64,000 nucleotides of DNA from the NCBI GenBank assembly GCA_947168665.1, contig CAMVMX010000004.1, positions 1-64,000 on the forward strand, in the 5' to 3' direction. The first letter of the stretch is position 1. Each line of letters starts with the position of its first letter. Shown here piece after piece: positions 17,633 to 26,034 of the stretch. The translations under genes and the position numbers were made by a program. The DNA comes from an uncultured Bacteroidales bacterium. GTDB taxonomy: Bacteria; Bacteroidota; Bacteroidia; Bacteroidales; P3. A model generated the notes under the pieces. That model had not been told where the DNA came from. It saw only the letters and a program-made list of their open reading frames with translations, and did not search any database.

Positions 17633-18169
17633 ATGGAAAAAATACAAGTCTCAGACAAACAATTCAAGCTCTACATGCCCCAGGCCGAACTCCAGGACAT
17701 CGTGCAACGCCTTGCAACCCAAATCTCACACGACTACCAAAGCCGCAACCCCATCCTCTGCCCCATCCTCACTGGCAGCTTCATGTTTGCAGCCGACCTT
17801 GTTGGCCAACTGGACTTCGACGCCCCAGTATCCTTTGTCCGCTATGCCTCCTACTCCGGCATGTCCTCCTCCGGCCAGGTCGAAGAAATCATAGGATTCC
17901 CCAAATCCTGCCAAGGCCGCGACGTCATCATCATCGAGGACATCATCGACTCCGGCATCTCCATGGACTACGTCCTCTCCCGCATCCGCAGCCTGCAGCC
18001 CGCCTCCGTGTCCATCTGCACCCTCTTCTTCAAACCGGGCTGCTTCACCAAAGACTTCCCCATCCAATACATCGGCAAAAAGATAGCCAACGACTTTATC
18101 GTCGGCTATGGCTTAGACTACAACGGTCTGGGCCGCACCTACCGTGACATATACATTCTCGACGAATGA
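17633..18169 (+). CDS. hpt: Hypoxanthine phosphoribosyltransferase
   Basis: 178-residue purine salvage enzyme that converts hypoxanthine or guanine plus PRPP to IMP or GMP. Key features: LTGSFMFAADL near 46-56, the RYASYSG segment with the flexible-loop Ser-Tyr, and the PRPP motif VIIIEDIIDSG at 98-108, then GYGLDYNGLGR at the C terminus. Full length. Its stop overlaps the start of the next lipoprotein gene by 4 bases (ATGA), which indicates translational coupling. Confidence 0.95.
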   Translation: MEKIQVSDKQFKLYMPQAELQDIVQRLATQISHDYQSRNPILCPILTGSFMFAADLVGQLDFDAPVSFVRYASYSGMSSSGQVEEIIGFPKSCQGRDVIIIEDIIDSGISMDYVLSRIRSLQPASVSICTLFFKPGCFTKDFPIQYIGKKIANDFIVGYGLDYNGLGRTYRDIYILDE

Positions 18170-18546
18170 TGAAAAAGCATCTTTTATTCAGTTTCATTGC
18201 CATTGCCGGACTCCTGCTTTTTGCCGGGTGCGACAAACCAACAGAAAACTATCCTCCGGTTGATGCCAACCTTCTGATTGGCACATGGACCGCCACCGAC
18301 CAACCCACCGAGCACTGGCGTTTCGACACCCAGAGGTCGGGTGAAACATGGGACACCAGCGACGACGTCCAGGAAGGCGAAGGCACCAAATTCAACTGGT
18401 CCACCGAGTCCGACCAGCTCCGCATCGACCTCTACGGCCAGATGGGGCAGCACGTCTACTACGACTGGACCGTCACCCACCAAACCCCGGACACCCTCAC
18501 CTTCAAAGACATCTACGACCTGAGCCGCACATTTGTCAAAATCTGA
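18166..18546 (+). CDS. Small lipoprotein, lipocalin-like
   Basis: 126 residues with a lipoprotein signal (LLLFAGC, Cys about 22) and a beta-rich C-terminal domain opening with LIGTWTATDQPTEHWRF, the pattern of the lipocalin-like domains common in Bacteroidales lipoproteins. Overlaps hpt by 4 bases. Ligand and function unknown. Confidence 0.75.
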   Translation: MMKKHLLFSFIAIAGLLLFAGCDKPTENYPPVDANLLIGTWTATDQPTEHWRFDTQRSGETWDTSDDVQEGEGTKFNWSTESDQLRIDLYGQMGQHVYYDWTVTHQTPDTLTFKDIYDLSRTFVKI

Positions 18547-18604
18547 CCCCCACAGGCCCTCACTTCGGCTTTGGCACATGAATCAATAACCATACATCGC
18601 ATTT

Positions 18605-21600
18605 ATGAAAAAAGGTTGGAAAATAGCCCTCATATCCCTGGGTTCAATACTTGCCCTTCTGCTTGTCGGCATCGCAGTAGCGTGCTGGCTCCTCTTCACG
18701 CCCGCCCGTCTGACATCCATCGTCAACAACTTAGCGTCCAACTACATCCTTTGCGAAAACCATTTTGGCAAAGTCAACCTCTCGCTCTTCAAAACCTGGC
18801 CCGACGTAGGGCTGGAGGTTGAAGACGTCGTCCTGGTCAACCCCTACCAAGTCCCTGCCGACAACATCATGGCCCCCAACCCCATCCACGACGACACCCT
18901 GGCCCGCGTCAAGTCCCTCACCGTCGGCCTCGACCTCAAAGCCTTCCTCAAAGACGGCTCCGTCGTAGTCCGCCAGGTGCGGCTCGACGACGCCAAAGCC
19001 AACCTCTACACCGCCCCCGACGGCTGGAGCAACCTCGACATCTTCCCCCCCAGCCAGCCCGACACAGACACCGCCAAAAGCGACACCCCCCTGCCCGAAG
19101 TCATCCAACTCGAAAAAATCAGCATCAACAACCTCCACGCCCGCTACTGCAACCTGCCGCAACGCCTCCTGGCCGAAGTGGGCGGACTGGACCTCCACAT
19201 CAAAGGCTCCCTCCTCAACAGCCAAATCGACGGCGACCTCAAAGCCCTGGCCCGCACCCTCAAAGTCGACATGCGCGACAGCACAGGGCACTCATCCCTC
19301 TACGCCCTGGCCCAACCCCTGGAACTGAAAGCCGAAGCCCGGGGCACCACCGACACCCTCCAGGGTAAACTCACACTCGCCCTCCCCAAAGGCACCGTCG
19401 CCCTGGGCGGGCAGACCTACACCACCGAAGCCATGCTCGCCTCACGAAGCGACCTCCTGGCCATCGACCTCCCCTTCAGCGCCAACCTCAACACCATGCA
19501 CTTCTCCACCTCCGACGCCACCCTCAGCCTCACCGACTATGACCTCGGCGTGAACGGCGACATAACCCTGGCCGACAAAACCTCCCCCATGTCCGTCGAC
19601 CTCCGACTCCATGCCGACCGGTGGAAAGTGGCCGACCTCCTTGCCATCCTCCCCCAATTCATCACCAAAAGCCTCTCCGGCATGTCCGTCGACGGACGAG
19701 CCACCCTCTCAGGCCACGTCTACGGACCCCTGACCGACGGGCGCATGCCCTTAGTCGACGCCGACATCGAACTGGAAAAAGGCACCTTCTCCGCCCCCAA
19801 ACTCCTCCCCTCGCCCCTCCGCTCCATCAATGCCAAACTCAGTGCCAGCCTCAACCTCTCCACCGACTCCGCCTTCAGCGGACTCTCCAAAGTAGACATC
19901 CGCCAACTCGACGCCCGCATGGACCACTCATCCCTCAGCATCACCGGCACCGTCGACGACCTGATGGGCGACATGCTGGTAGACGCCCGCCTCCAGGGCA
20001 ACGTCCATCTGCCCGACCTCCGCCCCTTCCTGCCAGACACCATGCCCCTCAACCTCGAAGGCACCTCTCGCCTCGACATCAACGCCAAGAGCCGCCTGAG
20101 CGCCCTCACCGACATGAACCTCAACAAAATGCGCCTATCGGGCAACCTCATACTCAACAACATGAAAGTCCGCTGGGACAGCATCCGCGCCGCCTCGCCC
20201 CACCTCGTCGTGGGTCTCACCCTCCCCACCAAACGCCAAAGCCCCAAAGTGGCCGAACTGATTGGCGCCCGCATCAAAGGCGGCGAACTCGACGTAGTAA
20301 TGGAAAACATGGACCTCACCGCCCAAATCTCCAACCCCGACATCCAAATCGGCCTCCCCAACATCATGGACAGCCGCCAGCCCCTGGCCGCCGCCTTCCA
20401 AATCGGAGCCAGCAAACTCAGCGCCGCCATGGACTCCATGATTGTCTACTCCGACACCCTCAAACTCAAAGGCAGCGTCAAAAACGACACCACACAGGAC
20501 AACATCCTCAAACAATGGAACCCCGATGTCGACATCGACCTCCACCGCGCCGTCCTGGCCCTGGGCAGCATGTCCGAAGCCATCCGCATGACCGCCTTCA
20601 AATTCAACTACCAGCCCGAAGTATGCGACATCGAGCAGGCCGACATCCTGTGGGGCGTGTCCGACTACCACCTGGCGGGCAAAGTCTACGGCATTGAAGA
20701 CTGGCTCAGCCACAAAGGCATGATGCACGGCGAACTCGCCTTCCACTCCGACTACTCCGACATCGACCAGCTCCTCGGCCTCATCAGCGGCCTCGGCAGC
20801 GACCCCGACACCCTCCAGAAACAACGTGTCGAAGACAACGTACCCAAAGAAGCCAACCCCTTCATCGTACCCAAAGACGTCAACGTCAAACTCAACACCC
20901 ACATCAAACGCTGCATCGCACTCAACAACGACCTCAACGACCTCGGAGGCTCCATCACCGTCAACAACGGCACAGCCATCCTCGACCAAATCGGCTTCAC
21001 CTGCAAAGCCGCCCGCATGCAACTCACCGGCATCTACCGCTCACCCCGCGTCAACAACCTCTTCGTCGGACTCGACTTCCACCTCCTCGACATCCAGATT
21101 GAAGAGCTCCTCGACATGATCCCCACCATCGACACCCTGGTGCCCATGCTCAAAGCCTTCAAAGGCAACGCCAACTTCCATCTGGCCGCCGAGTGCAACC
21201 TCGACGCCTTCTACCGTCCCAAGATGAGCACCCTCATCGGTGCCGCCGCCATCAGCGGCAAAGACCTCGTCGTCATCGACAACGAAACCCTCGCCCAAAT
21301 GGCGCGCCTGCTCCAGTTCAAAAACTGGCGCGAAAAAGACAACAACATCGGCATCGACAGCATCAGCGTCGAGGCGCAAGTCTTCCGCAAAGACATCGAC
21401 ATATACCCATTCGTGCTCAACCTCCACAACTACCAACTCTGCATCGCAGGCCGCCACAACCTCCAAAACAACTGCAACTACCACCTCGAACTGCTCAAAT
21501 GCCCCCTGCCCATGCGCCTGGCCATCGACGTCAAAGGCAACCTCAGCAAACCCAAAATCGAACTCGGCGAAATCAAATACAGCGACCTCTACAAACCCGA

Positions 21601-21679
21601 AAAGAGCGACGCCCTCGAACTCCGCACCATGGAACTCAAACGGCTGGTGCGCCGCGCCCTCGAAGCCAACGTGCGCTGA
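18605..21679 (+). CDS. Large AsmA-family membrane protein
   Basis: 1024 residues. A single N-terminal transmembrane helix (about 8-30; LISLGSILALLLVGIAVACWLL) is followed by LTSIVNNLASNYI and a long repetitive beta region rich in 'LDLxA/ISG-x-L' strands, as in AsmA/TamB-like proteins that bridge inner and outer membranes and transport phospholipid. C-terminal part has KAFKGNANFHLAAECNLDA and IDVKGNLSKPKIELGEIKY, typical of the AsmA_2 domain. The gene stands alone in front of the ECF sigma operon. Lipid transport is an inference from the family. Confidence 0.85.
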   Translation: MKKGWKIALISLGSILALLLVGIAVACWLLFTPARLTSIVNNLASNYILCENHFGKVNLSLFKTWPDVGLEVEDVVLVNPYQVPADNIMAPNPIHDDTLARVKSLTVGLDLKAFLKDGSVVVRQVRLDDAKANLYTAPDGWSNLDIFPPSQPDTDTAKSDTPLPEVIQLEKISINNLHARYCNLPQRLLAEVGGLDLHIKGSLLNSQIDGDLKALARTLKVDMRDSTGHSSLYALAQPLELKAEARGTTDTLQGKLTLALPKGTVALGGQTYTTEAMLASRSDLLAIDLPFSANLNTMHFSTSDATLSLTDYDLGVNGDITLADKTSPMSVDLRLHADRWKVADLLAILPQFITKSLSGMSVDGRATLSGHVYGPLTDGRMPLVDADIELEKGTFSAPKLLPSPLRSINAKLSASLNLSTDSAFSGLSKVDIRQLDARMDHSSLSITGTVDDLMGDMLVDARLQGNVHLPDLRPFLPDTMPLNLEGTSRLDINAKSRLSALTDMNLNKMRLSGNLILNNMKVRWDSIRAASPHLVVGLTLPTKRQSPKVAELIGARIKGGELDVVMENMDLTAQISNPDIQIGLPNIMDSRQPLAAAFQIGASKLSAAMDSMIVYSDTLKLKGSVKNDTTQDNILKQWNPDVDIDLHRAVLALGSMSEAIRMTAFKFNYQPEVCDIEQADILWGVSDYHLAGKVYGIEDWLSHKGMMHGELAFHSDYSDIDQLLGLISGLGSDPDTLQKQRVEDNVPKEANPFIVPKDVNVKLNTHIKRCIALNNDLNDLGGSITVNNGTAILDQIGFTCKAARMQLTGIYRSPRVNNLFVGLDFHLLDIQIEELLDMIPTIDTLVPMLKAFKGNANFHLAAECNLDAFYRPKMSTLIGAAAISGKDLVVIDNETLAQMARLLQFKNWREKDNNIGIDSISVEAQVFRKDIDIYPFVLNLHNYQLCIAGRHNLQNNCNYHLELLKCPLPMRLAIDVKGNLSKPKIELGEIKYSDLYKPEKSDALELRTMELKRLVRRALEANVR

Positions 21680-21887
21680 TGCCCGCCCTATACCGCGCGA
21701 GGGGTGGAGGCACACCTGCCACCATCCCTCACGCATTTTTTTCACCCCCCACGATATTATCCTTCACATTTCTGCACCCAACCAACTATAAAGGCATAGC
21801 GGATGCCGCCCCAACGCCCCTGCACGGCACACGGCACCATCCCCTGACCCCACAACAAACAAAACACGACACCAACACCTACACACA

Positions 21888-22394
21888 GTGCAAGAAGTAA
21901 TCGACAACAAAGAACGCGAAAAAGCCTTCCGCGAACTGGTGGCTCGCAACAAAGACTACATCTTCAATCTGTGCAAAGGCTACCGTTTCAGTGCCTCATG
22001 GGAGATTGAAGACGCCTTCCAAGAGGTCCTCTGCACCCTTTGGCGCGACATGGACCAATTCGAAGGCCGCAGCAGCGAGCGCACCTGGATATTCCGGGTG
22101 GCAAAAAACACCCTCCTCCAACTCAAACGCAAAGAAAGCAACCTCCCCCAGCCCGACATGCCCACCCCGGCCCCCTACTACGACGAGCGGGTGCCCGACA
22201 TGGAAAACTACCATTACCTCATGCAGCTGGTCAACAACCTCCCCCGGCTCGACAGCCAGATAGTCCACGCCCACATCGAAGGCTTCTCCTACAAGGAAAT
22301 AGCCCAAATGACCCAACTCACCGTCCCCGCCGTGGCCATGCGCCTGGCCCGTGCCAAAGAACGCCTGCGCCGCCAATACGAAAAAACGAAATAA
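21888..22394 (+). CDS. ECF-type RNA polymerase sigma factor
   Basis: 168 residues from a GTG start at 21888. Region 2 (about 18-85) shows YIFNLCKGYRFSASWEIEDAFQEVLCTLWRD and RTWIFRVAKNTLLQLKR; region 4 (about 110-160) shows the helix-turn-helix LPRLDSQIVHAHIEGFSYKEIAQMTQLT with AVAMRLARAKERLR. First gene of a short operon with a putative membrane-bound partner (22429) and a secreted protein (22886), the classic arrangement of an ECF sigma with its anti-sigma. Confidence 0.9.
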   Translation: MQEVIDNKEREKAFRELVARNKDYIFNLCKGYRFSASWEIEDAFQEVLCTLWRDMDQFEGRSSERTWIFRVAKNTLLQLKRKESNLPQPDMPTPAPYYDERVPDMENYHYLMQLVNNLPRLDSQIVHAHIEGFSYKEIAQMTQLTVPAVAMRLARAKERLRRQYEKTK

Positions 22395-22428
22395 TATATA
22401 TACGAACCGACCCTTAAAGCATTACAGT

Positions 22429-22872
22429 ATGGATAAAGATTTTGATGATTTATGGAACGAATGCAAAAAGATTTCGCGACAACAGCCTAACCCCATCGGC
22501 GACGACCGGCTCGAAGCCATGATCAACCACGCCCTGCAGCAGCCCCTCGACCCGCCTGCCCACGGCCGCCGCCGCCTCAAAGGCACCCCGGCCCTGCTGC
22601 ACCAACCCTGGCTCCGCGCCGCAGCAGCAGCCCTCCTCCTCATACTCATCCCCCTCACCCTGCTCCAGGGGGGCCACCCCGACATAAGCCACATCGACTT
22701 CGAAGGCAAACCAATCGCATTCTGCTCCAACGGCGACTGCAACCCCCGGCACATAGTCAGCCTCGTGGCCAAATACATCGACACCCCCACCCCGCCGACC
22801 GCCGACTGCCTTACCGCTGCGGCATTCGGTGCCACCGCCCCCAACGCACAACGCCAAATCTCATTCCGCTAA
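22429..22872 (+). CDS. Putative anti-sigma-like single-pass membrane protein
   Basis: 147 residues starting MDKDFDDLWNECKKISRQ at 22429, chosen because the longer ORF start lies within the sigma factor gene. Cytosolic helix-rich N terminus (about 1-60), one hydrophobic helix (about 65-83; AAAALLLILIPLTLL) and an extracytoplasmic tail with two Cys (CSNGDCNPRH). Position directly behind the ECF sigma gene supports an anti-sigma role; no canonical zinc-binding anti-sigma motif is seen, so confidence is moderate. Confidence 0.6.
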   Translation: MDKDFDDLWNECKKISRQQPNPIGDDRLEAMINHALQQPLDPPAHGRRRLKGTPALLHQPWLRAAAAALLLILIPLTLLQGGHPDISHIDFEGKPIAFCSNGDCNPRHIVSLVAKYIDTPTPPTADCLTAAAFGATAPNAQRQISFR

Positions 22873-22885
22873 ACACCCCATCAAT

Positions 22886-23494
22886 ATGAAAACACTGATA
22901 ATCATTTCACTGCTTACAATCGGAGCCCTCGTCCGCTGCTCCATATCCTCCCCCACCACAATGGCTCTTGACATGTACAAGCGCTATGCCGCACAGCCTG
23001 ACCGCCTGTTAGTGGCCTACGTGGGCGACTACCAAGCCCAAGGCCACACCTACCAAGCCCTCGTCCTCCAAGCCCGCGACAGCGCCGAGTGGGTCTGGCT
23101 ACAGCAGGAATTCAGCATCGGAACCACAGACGACCGCGTCGCCAGCAGCGTACTCACCGCCGACGGGCGCAACCTCGACCAAGCACAGCTCAGCAACCCC
23201 GACGGCTCAATCAAAGTATACCTGCGCCGCACCGTCGACAACCCCGACACCAGCCTGGTGCTCAAGCCGCGCAACCGCCTCGCCCCCACCACCCCGGACC
23301 AATCCCCGAAACCCGCCGGCCACAGCCATGCCCTCCGCATCAACATCACACGTCCGGGCCAGCCCAACCGCAGCGAAACCACCGGCTACGTGATGGGATG
23401 CGACCAAAACGAGCGCGCCCTCTGCCTGCTCTTCTACGAAACCCTCGACGAAGAACAGGCCATCCTCACACAAGTCCAAAAAAACATCTCCTGA
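22886..23494 (+). CDS. Secreted protein of unknown function in the ECF operon
   Basis: 202 residues, starting MKTLIIISLLTIGALVRCS at 22886. The N terminus is a signal-like helix; the Cys after Arg is not a good lipobox. Central beta-rich part (YVGDYQAQGHTYQALVLQARDSAEW) and a Pro-rich stretch before the end. No family recognised. Starts 13 bases after the anti-sigma-like gene, so it is likely co-transcribed and may belong to the sigma regulon. Confidence 0.6.
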   Translation: MKTLIIISLLTIGALVRCSISSPTTMALDMYKRYAAQPDRLLVAYVGDYQAQGHTYQALVLQARDSAEWVWLQQEFSIGTTDDRVASSVLTADGRNLDQAQLSNPDGSIKVYLRRTVDNPDTSLVLKPRNRLAPTTPDQSPKPAGHSHALRINITRPGQPNRSETTGYVMGCDQNERALCLLFYETLDEEQAILTQVQKNIS

Positions 23495-23854
23495 CCCCCC
23501 ATCCCCACCGCCCCGCACTGTCACATAACACCTTACTCATATTCTTCAGCGATGCCGCAGCCAGGCTGCGGCATCGCTCTTCCCCCGCCCGGCCCACACT
23601 GCTTATTCCCCACCTAAACACCATTCCCACCTCAACGCAAAGTCCATCTGCCCGGCATGAATCGCCCGTCGGCCGTGCATCAAACGAACCTGCAGCCCCC
23701 CCCGGCCCGAAAATCCTTTTTGAACATTTCTTTCCCTGAACATAATCCAATCCTGTCATTGTTCAGCAGAGCCGCACCTCGAGGCCGAAACTACAGCTGT
23801 TTTTTAACACTGACGTCCACAATAAAAAACGCCACAGGACGTTAAGAAAAGGTT
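23495..23854 (+). other. Intergenic region before the Nudix duplication
   Basis: 360 bases without a gene. It holds a perfect hairpin (AGCGATGCCGCAGCC at 23548-23562 with its complement ending 23578, a probable terminator for the ECF operon) and, from 23759, the beginning of the duplicated segment that carries the Nudix gene and its leader (near-identical to 25321 onwards). Confidence 0.7.
23548..23578 (+). terminator. Hairpin terminator of the ECF operon
   Basis: 15-bp perfect stem of AGCGATGCCGCAGCC with its complement; loop of a few bases; only a weak T tract (ctcttcccc) follows. Confidence 0.55.
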
Positions 23855-24262
23855 ATGATTATAACCTATCAAGACGCACTGCTACATATCGGGCCCGCTC
23901 CCGAAGGGACGGGCCGACAGCAGACTGAGGCCGGAGGCGACAATACAGAAAAGATGCTCGACAGCTGCTTCGACCGCATCGTGGCCGGAGAACGGGAGGT
24001 CTACGCCCCTGTGGCGGACGATTCCCGGCGGGTGGCGGCCTATCTCCACAACCGTTTCCGAATGGTGAAAGCCGCCGGAGGGCTGGTGACCAACCCTGAC
24101 GGCCACTGCCTGATGATACTGCGCGACGGGATGTGGGACCTGCCCAAGGGCATGGTGGAACACGGCGAGACCCTCGAACAAGCCGCGCTGCGCGAAGTGG
24201 AAGAAGAGACGGGCGTGAAAGCCTTTCCCCACCCCGCCCTCATCGGGAAGACTTATCACATT
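23759..24262 (+). repeat. Direct repeat copy 1 (Nudix 5' region)
   Basis: 504-base segment matching 25321-25824 at a fixed offset of 1562 bases. The first about 35 bases are diverged; from 23793 onward the copies differ at only a few positions (for example 23813 gacgtcc versus gacatcc, and a C/T in the codon for residue 129 of the product). It includes the leader, start codon and first 136 codons of the Nudix gene. Identity stops abruptly at 24262/25824. Confidence 0.9.
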
Positions 24263-24667
24263 CGAAGTGCGGCGGACTTCTGGGGAACGGTACTGGATAT
24301 TGGCCTAACGGCTGGTGCACAAACTTTTACCTACTGCGGGTTGGTTGCGCAGACGCTTGGTTTTTATTGCCTTATTATTCCAGGAGGAGGAGCGGTCGGT
24401 GCCGAATTATATGCTGTTGGCAATGCAATGTCAAGTATTGGGTTGGGACTTGATGCCATCAACAATATTTGGAAAGGGGACTGGGTGGGGCTATCTATGG
24501 ATGCTGTATCCATTGCTGTACCAAGAGGAATCTCCAAACAGATAAACAGAGGCATTTCTTCAGAATTCTTATCTGCCACTTCCAATGACGTTAATTTGTT
24601 AAATTGCTATATCTCTACACGATTTGGATATGCAACAGAAGCCATAAATATAGGGAGGAAGAAATGA
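23855..24667 (+). CDS. Truncated Nudix hydrolase fused to an Rhs-like effector tail
   Basis: 270-residue hybrid frame. Residues 1-136 equal the intact Nudix protein at 25417 (Nudix box G99 to V121). At residue 137, immediately after YHI, it switches to about 134 foreign residues: a Gly/Ala-rich hydrophobic stretch (IIPGGGAVGAELYAVGNA) and GLGLDAINNIWKGDWVGLSMDAV, the look of the pre-toxin helices of Rhs-type effector tails, then a short polar end. Base composition becomes AT-rich at the junction. The Nudix fold is cut after its catalytic box, so Nudix activity is doubtful. The stop overlaps the next gene by 4 bases. It may be a genuine chimera or a displaced tail that happens to be in frame. 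Confidence 0.55.
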   Translation: MIITYQDALLHIGPAPEGTGRQQTEAGGDNTEKMLDSCFDRIVAGEREVYAPVADDSRRVAAYLHNRFRMVKAAGGLVTNPDGHCLMILRDGMWDLPKGMVEHGETLEQAALREVEEETGVKAFPHPALIGKTYHIRSAADFWGTVLDIGLTAGAQTFTYCGLVAQTLGFYCLIIPGGGAVGAELYAVGNAMSSIGLGLDAINNIWKGDWVGLSMDAVSIAVPRGISKQINRGISSEFLSATSNDVNLLNCYISTRFGYATEAINIGRKK

Positions 24668-24918
24668 TGTGTGCTGGGATAAAAATCATTTTGGCGGTAA
24701 TGCTTACAATATTTTGCTATAAGTTCATAGCTGCTTCAAAAAAAAATAATGTGGGAAATATAGATGATTTCCGCAATGCAAATCTCATTAGAAAAATTGA
24801 TATGATTTTTACAGAAGAAAATGATTTGCTGCACGCAAATAAATTGAGAGATATTATTGGAATGGCAATTTGTATCATATTGATTGTATATTTGATTGTA
24901 TCTAGTATAATTGGATGA
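24664..24918 (+). CDS. Small two-TM protein, possible immunity protein
   Basis: 84 residues: TM helix about 4-23 (MCAGIKIILAVMLTIFCYKF), a charged middle (NNVGNIDDFRNANLIRKIDM) and a second TM helix about 64-82 (IIGMAICIILIVYLIVSSII). A good ribosome-binding stretch (gggaggaagaa) precedes the ATG, which overlaps the upstream stop by 4 bases, implying coupled translation. Low GC contrasts with the flanking genes. The coupled tail/two-TM arrangement is that of an effector tail and its membrane immunity protein, but no family is recognised and this is an inference. Confidence 0.5.
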   Translation: MMCAGIKIILAVMLTIFCYKFIAASKKNNVGNIDDFRNANLIRKIDMIFTEENDLLHANKLRDIIGMAICIILIVYLIVSSIIG

Positions 24919-24974
24919 TTCGTCGTGGCAGATGTTCGGCATCCCCTTGTTGTTCTCGTTGGGCTGGATTAGCA

Positions 24975-25142
24975 CCCGACCCGGCGGATGTTCGACACCG
25001 TGCCGCTGGTCTGGATTTGCAATCCAGACCCGTTGAGTATAAGGATTTTCAATCCTCAAAAGCAATCCCCGACTCGGCGGATGTTCCATGCCGTGCTGCT
25101 GGTCTGATTTGCAATCCAGCCCAACGGAGTAACTTACAATCC
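24975..25142 (+). repeat. Two imperfect 93-bp tandem repeats
   Basis: Units starting at 24975 and 25068 share CCCGAC[C/T]CGGCGGATGTTC, ccgtgc[c/t]gctggtctg and atttgcaatccag, with the second unit slightly shorter. Both contain short inverted motifs (ctggatttgcaatccag, ggattttcaatcc) capable of hairpins. Location inside the foreign insert suggests they travel with the Rhs material. Confidence 0.65.
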
Positions 25143-25206
25143 CCACCAGTCTCACTACGTCTACGACCCCGCGGGCAATCTGGTAAAGGAGTGGAATCCT
25201 CTATGA
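25108..25206 (+). pseudogene. Rhs/YD-repeat remnant
   Basis: A short frame reading ...NGVTYNPHQ then SHYVYDPAGNLVKEWNPL and a stop at 25204-25206. YDPAGNLVKEW is a typical Rhs/YD-repeat core. No longer frame extends upstream (a stop lies at 25105-25107). It is a fragment of an Rhs-family gene. Confidence 0.6.
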
Positions 25207-25320
25207 CACCTATTTCTCCTCCCTCTCTGCCGATTACATCCTCTGCGTCCAAACTGAAATCAACCTCCGTCCGGGAAAACTTTTGAGTTTTTCTTCGCCA
25301 AACAAAAAATCTTACTATTT

Positions 25321-25824
25321 TTGTTCAGCAGTGCCGCACTTCGGGATTGAATCCACAGCTGTTTTTTAACACTGACATCCACAATAAAAAACGCCACAGG
25401 ACGTTAAGAAAAGGTTATGATTATAACCTATCAAGACGCACTGCTACATATCGGGCCCGCTCCCGAAGGGACGGGCCGACAGCAGACTGAGGCCGGAGGC
25501 GACAATACAGAAAAGATGCTCGACAGCTGCTTCGACCGCATCGTGGCCGGAGAACGGGAGGTCTACGCCCCTGTGGCGGACGATTCCCGGCGGGTGGCGG
25601 CCTATCTCCACAACCGTTTCCGAATGGTGAAAGCCGCCGGAGGGCTGGTGACCAACCCTGACGGCCACTGCCTGATGATACTGCGCGACGGGATGTGGGA
25701 CCTGCCCAAGGGCATGGTGGAACACGGCGAGACCCTCGAACAAGCCGCGCTGCGCGAAGTGGAAGAAGAGACGGGCGTGAAAGCCTTTCTCCACCCCGCC
25801 CTCATCGGGAAGACTTATCACATT
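25321..25824 (+). repeat. Direct repeat copy 2 (Nudix 5' region)
   Basis: Partner of 23759-24262 at offset 1562. This copy continues into the rest of the intact Nudix gene, so it is the original or restored locus, and copy 1 ends at the foreign tail. Confidence 0.9.
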
Positions 25825-26034
25825 TACGACAAATACGGCGGCTGGCATCTGAAGCAGACCTCATGGTACGCCATGCGCGCCCCGCACACCCTCACCCGTC
25901 CGCAGACCGACGAGGCTATAACACAAGCCGTGTGGGCGTCCCGCCAAGTGTGCCTGGAACGGCTCAGCGGCTCGTACCGCTCGCTGCAGATTTTGGCTCA
26001 GACCTATAATAACCTTTATCCCGCAAAAGAGTGA
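25417..26034 (+). CDS. Nudix hydrolase
   Basis: 205 residues. Canonical Nudix box at residues 99-121 (G-x5-E-x7-REVEEETG-V: GMVEHGETLEQA then ALREVEEETGV), which binds divalent metal and hydrolyses a nucleoside diphosphate linked to X. An N-terminal region of about 65 residues precedes the fold, and the fold is completed by YHIYDKYGGWHLKQTSWYAM, which is lost in the copy at 23855. Substrate unknown. The stop overlaps the GTG start of dprA by 4 bases, so the pair is coupled. Confidence 0.9.
   Translation: MIITYQDALLHIGPAPEGTGRQQTEAGGDNTEKMLDSCFDRIVAGEREVYAPVADDSRRVAAYLHNRFRMVKAAGGLVTNPDGHCLMILRDGMWDLPKGMVEHGETLEQAALREVEEETGVKAFLHPALIGKTYHIYDKYGGWHLKQTSWYAMRAPHTLTRPQTDEAITQAVWASRQVCLERLSGSYRSLQILAQTYNNLYPAKE

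Larger units (their letters stand above)
24919..25416 (+). other. Non-coding part of the insert
   Basis: About 500 bases between the immunity-like gene and the intact Nudix gene. It contains the two 93-bp repeats, the Rhs remnant and, from 25321, the second direct repeat with the Nudix leader. No other gene seen. Confidence 0.7.

Noticed and set aside
19621-20697. Arg/Pro-rich plus-strand frame inside the AsmA gene
   Set aside because: Shadow frame caused by codon bias of the AsmA-like gene; no start signal or domain.
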